NCBI RefSeq assembly: GCF_004340685.1
Contig: NZ_SLUN01000025.1
Coordinates: 24,676-88,675 of the forward strand
Reading direction: 5' to 3'
Length of the DNA: 64,000 bases
DNA from: Hydrogenispora ethanolica
GTDB taxonomy: Bacteria > Bacillota > UBA4882 > UBA8346
Both the position numbers and the translations under genes were made by a program. The notes under the pieces are model-generated. The model searched no databases and was not told the DNA's origin. It was given only the letters and a program-made list of their open reading frames with translations. Shown here in pieces: positions 8,589 to 16,280 of the stretch (its first letter is position 1; each line of letters opens with the position of its first letter).

Positions 8589-8727
8589 CGCATTAAAAGC
8601 GTTGTGATAAACCCTGTCCGAAGGCCAGGGTGAACACAAAAGCTCAGAAAAGCAAGTGATAAAGTCGTTTTTTAGTTCCATTGAAAGGATGATTTCCGAA
8701 TTTGAGGACTTTATCACATGGCTTTTA
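8588..8727 (-). repeat. Dispersed ~140-bp hairpin element, copy A
   Basis: Read on the minus strand this matches the copy at 60.56-60.70 kb almost base for base: AAAAGCCATGTGATAAAGTC, TTCGGAAATCATCCTTTCAA, AACGACTTTATCACTTGC, then the hairpin ACCCTGGCCTTCGGACAGGGT and TTATCACAACGCTT. Internal GTGATAAAGTC/GACTTTATCAC arms can pair. It fills the gap between the nucleotidase stop and the end of the convergent MFS gene. No open reading frame is credible. It looks like a non-autonomous (MITE- or REP-like) element. Confidence 0.8.
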
Positions 8728-8736
8728 AGAAATGAA

Positions 8737-10008
8737 TCAACTATTCCGAGCCTGGGAGCTTTGGTTGAAAACGATCAAAATTCCCAGGCAGGCCAGAAGA
8801 ATCATGATGGAAGTGACATAGATCAAAGCAGGATGCAACTTGTAGAGATATCCGGAGCCCATGCCCACCAACGCGCTCAGAATGGAAAGGGAAGTATTAT
8901 ACAGCGAATAAATCCCGGCCCGCTCCTTGCCTGCGGTGGCGATGGCCATCATGGAATCGAGGAATGGTTTGGAAATGCTATAACCGAAGGCAAACAGGCT
9001 GACCATCGCCATGGTCAGCCAGAAATTGCCCGCCGGTATCAGAATAAAACCCGCTAGAGCCATGGCTTGGATTAGAAATCCGCCGATCATCGCCGGTACC
9101 CGTTGGGTCGTGGCGATGCCGGGCATAATCACCACCGCCACCAGGAACATTACCGCCGGCCCGACCCCGCCCAGCAGGGAGATGGCCGAGCTGTCCAGCT
9201 TCAAAGCCTCGGTGAGGTACGGCGCGTAGTACAGGCTAGTGAAAGTGCCGATTGGCACATAGACGTTAAAAAGGACTGTCAGAACGAAGACTAGGATCAA
9301 CGAGGGTTTGAAGCGCAGGAATTGAAGCACTTGCCAATAAGAGTTCTTTTTGAGGATCGTTTTCAGGCCCAACTGGCGGTGCTCGGCCAGGATCTGCTGG
9401 CCGACCCGGGTCTCCCGGTAGCAATGGTGGCGGCCCAGAATCATGACGGTCATGCTGAGAGCGGCAAACCCCAACAGAATCCGCTCGCCGTAGACAATGC
9501 CGTATTGGGCCACCAGCAACCCGGCCAGGGGCACCAGAAAGCCGGTGGAAACATTGATAATACTAAAGAGATTATAGGCCGCCACTTGCTGCTGGGCGTC
9601 GGCGTCCTCCACCACCATCAGATTCCAGGAGACTGCGACGATCTTGACCGCGCTATTGACCGCGGTGGCCAGGGCGAAGAGCCAGAAGTTATTGGAGAAC
9701 AGGTAGATCAGGAGCGAGACGGGCCAGGCGATGGAGTCGAAAATCAGCGTCGTCCGCCGCCGGCCCAAGGCATCGGTGATCACTCCGCCAAACATCGAGA
9801 AGAACGCGCTGGCGACCGCCCCGATGGCGATGATAAAGCCGATCTGAACGTCGGTGACTCCTTGGGACTTCATGTACAGGCTCAAATAAAAATTGTACAT
9901 GACATAGGGAATCCCCCAGAGCGGTTCAAAAAGCACCGAGATCCGGGTATTGCCTTTCAGAAGCCGGTAGGAGTCCAGAATATTGAGGGGGGTCGGATTG
10001 TTTGACAT
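8737..10008 (-). CDS. Major facilitator superfamily transporter
   Basis: A 423-residue membrane protein with about twelve hydrophobic segments. The MFS loop 2-3 signature appears as GGVITDALGRRRTTL near residues 75-90, and a large central loop follows segment six (HHCYRETRVGQQILAEH). Segments in the C-half include VFVLTVLFNVYVPIG and WLTMAMVSLFAFGYSISKPF. It is probably a proton-coupled exporter or uptake carrier; the substrate is not deducible and no neighbour suggests one. The start is set at the ATG preceded by GAGGA with suitable spacing; an ATG nine bases upstream abuts the Shine-Dalgarno and is unlikely. It converges with the nucleotidase gene. Confidence 0.85.
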   Translation of the reverse strand: MSNNPTPLNILDSYRLLKGNTRISVLFEPLWGIPYVMYNFYLSLYMKSQGVTDVQIGFIIAIGAVASAFFSMFGGVITDALGRRRTTLIFDSIAWPVSLLIYLFSNNFWLFALATAVNSAVKIVAVSWNLMVVEDADAQQQVAAYNLFSIINVSTGFLVPLAGLLVAQYGIVYGERILLGFAALSMTVMILGRHHCYRETRVGQQILAEHRQLGLKTILKKNSYWQVLQFLRFKPSLILVFVLTVLFNVYVPIGTFTSLYYAPYLTEALKLDSSAISLLGGVGPAVMFLVAVVIMPGIATTQRVPAMIGGFLIQAMALAGFILIPAGNFWLTMAMVSLFAFGYSISKPFLDSMMAIATAGKERAGIYSLYNTSLSILSALVGMGSGYLYKLHPALIYVTSIMILLACLGILIVFNQSSQARNS

Positions 10009-10165
10009 GGTATCCATCCTCGGCGGCCATCATTTGCGGCGGCATGATACAGCGGATTCGCAAAAGCCGCAAATACCATTCTACCGGGTTTCACGACTTT
10101 TTTAAAGCCCAATCATGGAATTTTTAGCGCTGATATAGGTTGATGGATGGCAAAACATTCGCCGA

Positions 10166-10197
10166 AGAAAAAGGCCCCGGCTGTCGCAGCGCGGGGT
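10166..10197 (-). terminator. Terminator downstream of the aminotransferase gene
   Basis: On the minus strand, GACCCCGC-GCTG pairs with CAGC-CGGGGCC in a hairpin with one bulge, and CTTTTTCTT follows. It lies about 50 bases after the aminotransferase stop. Confidence 0.7.
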
Positions 10198-10247
10198 CTC
10201 GTCTTTCATTCGAGGCTCTTTCACGAGTCTGAGTTCGATGATGGATT

Positions 10248-11411
10248 TTATCGTAAGATGCCGCAGGCGTCAATCTGGGCAATGGCTTTTTGAATCCGTT
10301 CAGTGGGCTGGACCATGGCCAGCCGGACGTATCCCTCGCCGCCGTCGCCGAAGCTGCTGCCGGGGACCACGATCACGCCGGTCCGTTCCATCAGTTCGAA
10401 AGTAAATTCCAAAGACGAGCGAAACCGGGCGGGAATCGGCGCCCACATGAACATCGTGGCCGGAGTGCGGGGAATGGGCCAGCCGATCGCGCCCAGACCC
10501 TCAATGAGCAAATCGCGGCGTTCCTGATAGGCGCGGACAGTGGCGGCCACGCAATCCTGGGGACCATTCAGCGCCGCGATGGCCGCTTTTTGCAACGGCA
10601 GAAAGATCCCGTAGTCGAGATGGGATTTTAACTTGCGTAACTGCGCGATGAGTTCGCGGTTGCCGACGGCGAAAGAAAGCCGGGGGCCGGGGATATTATA
10701 GGATTTGGATAGGGAGTTGAATTCCAGGCCGATCTCTTTGGCTCCGGGATAGTTGAGAAAGCTGCCGCCCTTGGCGCCGTCGAAGACCAGCTCGCAATAG
10801 GCGTTATCATGCAGGACCGCGATCCCGTACTCCCGGGCGAAAGCGATCAACCGCTCGTAAAAGGCGGGCGGGGCCACTGCGGTCACCGGATTGTTCGGGT
10901 ACGAGACGATCATCAGCCGCGCCCGCCGGGCCACTGCGGGAGGAATGGCCGCGAAATCGATCAAGTAATCATTCTCGGCCAACAGCGGCATTTTATATAG
11001 CTCCGCGCCGGCCAGTTGCGGGCCGACACTGAAAATGGGATAACCCGGGTCGGGGACCAGAACGACATCACCGGGATCGGCCAGGGTCAAGGCGATATGG
11101 GCTAAACCGTCCTGGGAGCCGTTCATGGAAAGAATCTCATCGGGCTGGAGTTCCACCGCGAAACGCCTTTGATACCATTGCTGCACCGATTCCACCAGTT
11201 CCGGCAGATCAGCGATGGCGTAACGGTAATTTTCGGGACGGAGCGCCTCCTCGTGCAGGGCGCGCATGATATGGGGGGCCGGCGCCAGATCGGGGGTCCC
11301 GATGCTGAAATCGATGGCATCGCGGCCGGCTTGCAGCAGCGCTTTTTTGCGCTGATCCAGTTGGGCAAAGATCGCCGAGTTCAAGGCCTCGGTCCGTTTC
11401 GCAAATTGCAT
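10248..11411 (-). CDS. PLP-dependent class I/II aminotransferase (DapL-like)
   Basis: A 387-residue fold-type I aminotransferase. It has IDFSIGTPDLAPAPHI near the N-terminus, the NGSQDGLAH phosphate-loop region, VPDPGYPIF, SYPNNPVTAVA (the usual PNNPTG element is altered), and LSKSYNIPGPR with the PLP Schiff-base lysine at K236. A late arginine in GEGYVRLAMV would bind substrate carboxylate. It resembles the LL-diaminopimelate / aspartate aminotransferase subgroup, and a second, more canonical DapL lies near 27.5 kb. The amino donor and acceptor are therefore uncertain. ATG start; GAGGAGACTGCC precedes it on the minus strand. Confidence 0.85.
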   Translation of the reverse strand: MQFAKRTEALNSAIFAQLDQRKKALLQAGRDAIDFSIGTPDLAPAPHIMRALHEEALRPENYRYAIADLPELVESVQQWYQRRFAVELQPDEILSMNGSQDGLAHIALTLADPGDVVLVPDPGYPIFSVGPQLAGAELYKMPLLAENDYLIDFAAIPPAVARRARLMIVSYPNNPVTAVAPPAFYERLIAFAREYGIAVLHDNAYCELVFDGAKGGSFLNYPGAKEIGLEFNSLSKSYNIPGPRLSFAVGNRELIAQLRKLKSHLDYGIFLPLQKAAIAALNGPQDCVAATVRAYQERRDLLIEGLGAIGWPIPRTPATMFMWAPIPARFRSSLEFTFELMERTGVIVVPGSSFGDGGEGYVRLAMVQPTERIQKAIAQIDACGILR

Positions 11412-11672
11412 GGCAGTCTCCTCGAATTCGCGTCGAATCGCACGTTCAGATATTCCTGACGATTACAAAACACCGGCCCGTTCCATCCAAAATGGATCAA
11501 AAAGGCGGGCTTCCTAAAAATCTTACCGCAAAATGAACCATTTTGCATCATTTTTTTGAGATCGGGAATTCATTAAGCTGGTTCTGTCAAACTTTTGTAA
11601 ATTTTTTCAATGAAAACTTTCGGCTCCGGGGAAAATTATATTAAGATAGAAATGAGAAGGAGTGGTCTTCGA

Positions 11673-12050
11673 ATGGGACCGTCAAACGATCTGCGCAAAA
11701 CCGTGTCGCCCGAGGCCTATCATGTGCTCTACGAAAAAGGCACCGAACCGCCGTTTAGCGGAAAATACTATTATAACAAAGAACGGGGCACATACCATTG
11801 CGCCGGTTGCGGCAATGTGTTGTTCGATTCGGCGACCCAATACGAGTCGGGAACCGGCTGGCCCAGTTTTTACGGGGCGGTTCCCGGCGCCTTGACCATG
11901 GCTCGAGATCGCAGTCTGGGCATGGTTCGCACCGAGGTCAAGTGCGCCCGCTGCGGCGGCCATTTGGGACACTGGTTTGACGACGGTCCGGCGCCCACCG
12001 GTGAGCGGTTTTGCATCAACTCGGCGGCCCTGGATTTCAAAAAAAGTTAA
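11673..12050 (+). CDS. msrB: Peptide-methionine (R)-S-oxide reductase
   Basis: A 125-residue MsrB. Two CxxC pairs, CAGC and CARC, bind the structural zinc; SGTGWPSFY is the substrate pocket; RFCINSAALDF carries the catalytic cysteine C114. Only that cysteine is obvious as a redox residue. The enzyme repairs the R-epimer of oxidised methionine in proteins. The start is the ATG eleven bases after GAAGGAG; an upstream in-frame extension to an earlier ATG is not needed. It is followed 14 bases later by a HAD phosphatase gene, probably in the same transcript. Confidence 0.95.
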   Translation: MGPSNDLRKTVSPEAYHVLYEKGTEPPFSGKYYYNKERGTYHCAGCGNVLFDSATQYESGTGWPSFYGAVPGALTMARDRSLGMVRTEVKCARCGGHLGHWFDDGPAPTGERFCINSAALDFKKS

Positions 12051-12064
12051 TTGTGGGAGGTTTC

Positions 12065-12733
12065 ATGCGACTGAAAGGCTTCATATCCGATCTGGACGGC
12101 ACATTACTCAATACTTTGCCCATCTGTTGTCATGGGTTCCGGCGGGCATTCGTGACTTTTTTGGGCCGGGAGTATTCGGACGCCGAGATCCAAGCCTGGT
12201 TTGGCCCCTCGGAGGAAGGAATCATCAAAAAGCTGGTTCCTCACGCCTGGCAGGAATGTCTGGACATCTATTTACAGGAATACGAAAAGGCGCATCAAGT
12301 TTGCGCGGAACCATTTCCGGGCCTGAAAGAGATCTTGGACTCTTTGCTCAAACAAGGGGTGAAATTGGGCATCGTCTCCGGGAAAGGTCCCCAAAGCATG
12401 GCGATATCGCTGGCTGTCTCGGGCTTGCGGGATTTCTTTGAAGAGGTTGCCACCGGTTCCGAAAGCGGGGTGGTGAAGGCCGACCAGATCCGGGAGATGG
12501 TCCGCTCATGGGGGCTGGAACCGTCGGAAGTCGCCTATTTGGGAGATACGGCCTACGATATCCGGGCGGCCCGCGAAGCCGGGGTGATCCCGTTGGCCGC
12601 GGCCTGGGCGGACACGGCCCAGGTCCAAGAGATGACCGCCGCCGCTCCGGCAGCTTTATTCAAAACTTCTACGGAGCTAGGCTATTGGCTGGAAACCCAT
12701 GGCGGCCTCGAAGCAACGGCCGTCAATGAGTAG
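12065..12733 (+). CDS. HAD-superfamily hydrolase, phosphoglycolate phosphatase-like
   Basis: A 222-residue HAD hydrolase. Motif I is SDLDGTLLNT (nucleophile D9, D11), motif II is GIVSGKG, the motif III lysine is in GVVKADQ, and motif IV is YLGDTAYDIRAA. A helical cap lies between motifs I and II, as in the subclass I Gph/PpaX group. It dephosphorylates a small phosphometabolite; the substrate is unknown. ATG start behind GGGAGG at a short four-base spacing. Cotranscription with msrB is likely. Confidence 0.85.
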   Translation: MRLKGFISDLDGTLLNTLPICCHGFRRAFVTFLGREYSDAEIQAWFGPSEEGIIKKLVPHAWQECLDIYLQEYEKAHQVCAEPFPGLKEILDSLLKQGVKLGIVSGKGPQSMAISLAVSGLRDFFEEVATGSESGVVKADQIREMVRSWGLEPSEVAYLGDTAYDIRAAREAGVIPLAAAWADTAQVQEMTAAAPAALFKTSTELGYWLETHGGLEATAVNE

Positions 12734-12866
12734 CGGATGTCTTTCTCTTTGGTGGATAGTTTGCTGAAGCACATTTCTGATCCAATTCAATCGTCGGACG
12801 TTCATGACGGCAGGATTTGCCGGCCGGCCCCCGAATTCCTTTAGCAGAGAAGCAGGGGGTTTTTTT

Positions 12867-15800
12867 ATGAAAGTCACAACGCTCATTGGGGAACTCGCCA
12901 GCCACGAGGCGATTATTGAGAGAGCACGGCAAGCGGTCGCCCGTCAAGACTTTGACCTGGTGGTTATCTTCCCGACGCTCAGTTTGTTGAATGCGGTTCA
13001 GGATGAGATCATCAATCAGCCCGGCGTTACCGGCTTCGGCGGGGTGCGTTTTTTATTGATGGAAGGGTTTGTCGAAGAGATTAGCCAGCGTTTTGGGTTC
13101 AACGCCCGCCGCCCGACCGAGCTGGAGAAAGAACTGCTGATTGCCGGGGTGTTTCAGGTTTTGGATTCTGCAGGCCAGCTGGACGAGTTGAACCGGGTAC
13201 CGTTCGCGGCCGGTTATCGGGCGGCGATCCTGGCCGGGATCGCCGAATGGAAACGGTCCGGGCTGACCCCGGAGCTTTTCATGGAGTGGTCCGCCGGCCG
13301 CGGCGCCAAACTTGAGCAACTGGCGCTGTTATATCTTACATATCAGGAGTTGTTGCGGCAGCGGGGGCTGGTGGAAGACGATCTGATCCTGGAGGCGCTG
13401 GAGCAACTCCGTTCCGAAGCGGCCGGACCCTCCTCCCGGATGCCGCTGTTGCTGTATGGTTTCACCGATCTGACGCCGTTACAAACCGATATGCTGAAAG
13501 CCTTGGATCTCTGGTTCGATTGCGAAGCGATGATCGATCCCACCGGAGTGCCGGAGTTTCAACAGGTAGCGGCACGTCACTTCGCCATGAAGTTGAAACC
13601 GTCCCCATCCCTGCCCCCGCACGGCCCCGGGGCCAGGATGGCCCCAGGGCAAGCGGCCATGGATGGCATCACGCACAGCCCCGGGGCCAGGACGGCCCCA
13701 GGGGAAGCGGCCAAGGATGGCATCACGCGCAGTCCCGGGGCCAGGACGGCCCCAGGGGAAGCGGCCAAGGATGGCATCACGCGCAGTCCCGGGGCCAGGA
13801 CGGCCCCAGGGCAAGCGGCCATGGATGGCATCACGCGCAGCCCGGTCCTGGCCGAGCTGCAGTACAGCTTCTGGCGCGGGGAGCCGCGGCCGCTGCCGCA
13901 TCCGCCGAGCGATGATTCGGTGCGGCTGCTGCAGACGGCCGGATGGTCCCGCCAGGCCCGGGCGATCGCCAGGGAGATCTGTCACGGCCTGGAAGCCGGT
14001 TTATACGCCACCGACGATTTTTTGATCATTGCGCCCCAGCCGCAGCAGTTCCTGAAGGCCGCCGGCCCCGTTTTTCGCGAGTATCATCTGGCGTTGGCCG
14101 GCGCGGCATTGACCGCGCGCGAGCTTCCCGGCGTCAGTCAATTTCTGCAGTCCTTGACGGCGTTGGCCGAGGATTGGCAATGGCCGGATCTGGCCATCCT
14201 GATCCGGCAATGGCACGCGGGCAAGCCGGCCGCCGCCGGTGATCGCCTGGTGGCTTGGCTCGGCGAGAGCTATGGGGCGATCTCCGGCCGGGAACAGTGG
14301 CTCAAGCTGTTGAATGACGAGGAGTTGGTCGAAACCGCGCGCCAGGAAGAACTCGACCTGGAGAGACTGGCTGCCGGGTTGCGGCGCCTGGCCGAGTATC
14401 CCCGGGAGGCATCGCTCCGGGCTTACCTGGAATTGACCAGGCAATGGTTTCATAGCGCCGAGGCCTGGGGAGGGCAATCCTTCGAGGATGATCCGGAACT
14501 CCTCCGGCAACAGCTCCTCAATTACCAGGCGATGCAAACCGTCACGGGCACCATCGATGAGATTCTCGGCTTTCTCCCCGGCGCCGCGACTCAGATCCTG
14601 ACCGTCCGGGAGTACCGGCGTTTCTTCGAGGAGTACCTGTTGGCGGCGGAAGTACCCGAGCCCCGCAGTTTCCGGCCGCAGGTACGGGTGATCCCGCCTC
14701 GCGAAGCGCGCGGCCTGCGGGCCAAGGTGGTCTTCATTACCGGATTGGAGCAGGGAAGCTTCCCCCGGATCTATATCAACGATTGGAAACTGACTCCGGC
14801 TGAACGGCGCGAGCTGAAGACGCTGGGCGTCGATCTGGAGACCGGGGATCAATATCAGATTCAGGAACGGATGGCCTTCTATTGGTCGCTGTCTGCGGCC
14901 AAGGAACGGCTGTATCTGGTCTTTCGGGACCAGGACGATGAGGGGCAGCCGCTGAACCGCTCACTCTTTCTCGAAACCGTCCTGGAATGGCTGCCCGATC
15001 TGGAGCAGCGGGCCGTGCGGCTGGGTTTGGCTCCGGAGATTCAGTCCAGTTTCGGCCAATGCCGTTCCCGAAGTGAAGAAAGCTTACGACTGGCCCAATG
15101 TTTACACTCCGATGTCCGGAGCCTGCCCGAAGAGGAGCTGGCGTTCTGCCGGATGTTGCTCGACTCCGCCTCCTACCGGCGTCTCACCCAGGCCATGCAG
15201 CGCCGCTGGAACCGGGGAGCGGACGGGCCGCCTGACGGGGTCAGCAGCTTTATGAATGATCTGGCTGCCCATTTCGGCGCCGATTACTGTTTTGGCATCA
15301 CCGCCCTGGAGGATTACAGGAATTGCCCTTACCGTTTTTTTCTGAAGCATCTCTTGCGGATTAAACCGCTGCTTCAGCCGAGGCTTATCCCTGAGAACCT
15401 GGATCTGGGCAATCTTTATCATGAGGTGCTCCGCCAATTCTGGCTTCGTTACCGGGACGAGCGGTTAAATGAGGAGCGTTTCGAATCCTATCTGCAGGTC
15501 CTGGAAGAATCGTTTGCGGCGCAGTTCGGCGTGTGGCAGGAGAAAGCCGCCAACCGGATCGCAGGGACGGTGTTATTGATTCAGCGGGCCCAAGCCCAGC
15601 GGACCCTGCGCCAATGGCTCGGTGCCGAACTGCAGTGGGCCGAGCGGACCGGACACCGCTTCCGGCCCCGGTTGTTGGAATTCGCTTTCGGCCAGGCAGG
15701 GGCCGCGTGTGATGCCCTCCTTGACCGCTTGCCCTCGGGCCCGCCTGGCCCAGGGGGCGGACACGGCGCCGCAGCGGCGGCGCGGCCTTTCCGTCTGGAA

Positions 15801-16280
15801 TGGGAGGCCGGCGACGCGCGGATCGCCGGCCGGATCGACCGGGTCGATGCCGACAGCGCCGGCCATTTTATCGTCTACGATTATAAGCTCGGTTCCGGCC
15901 CGTCCGCCGGCGATCTGCTGGATCAGCGCAGGATCCAAATCCCCGTCTATCTGCTGGCCCTGGAGCAATTGGTTTTCGGCTCCGATACCGCGGTGGGCGG
16001 CAGTTATTTGGGCCTCCGCAACCCGTCGCGGATCCGGGGGGGAATCTGGCGGGAGCGGCGCTTGGGACTCAGCTGGCGGGGCCAAGGATTGCTGGCCGAC
16101 CCCGATTGGGAAGAATGGCTCGCTCAGGTCAAAAACGAGCTGGCCGCGACGATCGACGCGATCCGCAGCGGCCGGTTCCAACTGACTGCAGCCGATTGCC
16201 CGTCCTATTGCGAGTACCGGATCTGCTGCCGGCGCCAAGAGTGGGAAGGAGAGTTGACTGATGCCGCATCCGCCCAATGA
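12867..16280 (+). CDS. addB: AddB-like PD-(D/E)XK nuclease subunit with internal repeat insertion
   Basis: A 1137-residue protein followed by addA. The C-terminal nuclease has the GRIDRVDAD ... FIVYDYKLG core (D and DxK residues). Four cysteines, in RNCPYRFF and in DCPSYCEYRICC, match the iron-sulfur staple of AddB nucleases. The N-terminus has a degenerate helicase fold (FPTLSLLNAVQDEI) without a Walker A lysine. With AddA it would process DNA ends for recombination and degrade foreign DNA. Residues 254-325 are four copies of an 18-residue repeat that looks inserted, and a related inverted copy lies near residues 946-964. The start is the ATG after CAGGGGG. Its stop overlaps addA by 20 bases. 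Confidence 0.85.
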   Translation: MKVTTLIGELASHEAIIERARQAVARQDFDLVVIFPTLSLLNAVQDEIINQPGVTGFGGVRFLLMEGFVEEISQRFGFNARRPTELEKELLIAGVFQVLDSAGQLDELNRVPFAAGYRAAILAGIAEWKRSGLTPELFMEWSAGRGAKLEQLALLYLTYQELLRQRGLVEDDLILEALEQLRSEAAGPSSRMPLLLYGFTDLTPLQTDMLKALDLWFDCEAMIDPTGVPEFQQVAARHFAMKLKPSPSLPPHGPGARMAPGQAAMDGITHSPGARTAPGEAAKDGITRSPGARTAPGEAAKDGITRSPGARTAPGQAAMDGITRSPVLAELQYSFWRGEPRPLPHPPSDDSVRLLQTAGWSRQARAIAREICHGLEAGLYATDDFLIIAPQPQQFLKAAGPVFREYHLALAGAALTARELPGVSQFLQSLTALAEDWQWPDLAILIRQWHAGKPAAAGDRLVAWLGESYGAISGREQWLKLLNDEELVETARQEELDLERLAAGLRRLAEYPREASLRAYLELTRQWFHSAEAWGGQSFEDDPELLRQQLLNYQAMQTVTGTIDEILGFLPGAATQILTVREYRRFFEEYLLAAEVPEPRSFRPQVRVIPPREARGLRAKVVFITGLEQGSFPRIYINDWKLTPAERRELKTLGVDLETGDQYQIQERMAFYWSLSAAKERLYLVFRDQDDEGQPLNRSLFLETVLEWLPDLEQRAVRLGLAPEIQSSFGQCRSRSEESLRLAQCLHSDVRSLPEEELAFCRMLLDSASYRRLTQAMQRRWNRGADGPPDGVSSFMNDLAAHFGADYCFGITALEDYRNCPYRFFLKHLLRIKPLLQPRLIPENLDLGNLYHEVLRQFWLRYRDERLNEERFESYLQVLEESFAAQFGVWQEKAANRIAGTVLLIQRAQAQRTLRQWLGAELQWAERTGHRFRPRLLEFAFGQAGAACDALLDRLPSGPPGPGGGHGAAAAARPFRLEWEAGDARIAGRIDRVDADSAGHFIVYDYKLGSGPSAGDLLDQRRIQIPVYLLALEQLVFGSDTAVGGSYLGLRNPSRIRGGIWRERRLGLSWRGQGLLADPDWEEWLAQVKNELAATIDAIRSGRFQLTAADCPSYCEYRICCRRQEWEGELTDAASAQ
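13626..13841 (+). repeat. Four in-frame 54-bp tandem repeats inside addB
   Basis: Four consecutive 54-bp units differ at only a few positions and encode the 18-residue motif PGARTAPGEAAKDGITRS, with variants M/T, Q/E, M/K and H/R. Each unit contains GGGGCC-N5-GGCCCC, able to form a hairpin. The translation is low-complexity and lies between sections of normal AddB helicase-like sequence. Length is a multiple of three, so the frame is kept. Confidence 0.95.
15702..15757 (-). repeat. Inverted, diverged copy of the addB 54-bp repeat
   Basis: Read on the opposite strand this stretch matches the 54-bp addB unit over roughly 50 bases: GTGATGCC-TCC-TG-CCGCTTGCCCT, then GGGCC, CCTGGCCC. It lies in the same gene about 1.9 kb further on, in the opposite orientation, and is translated as a Gly/Pro/Ala-rich loop before the nuclease domain. 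Confidence 0.75.
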
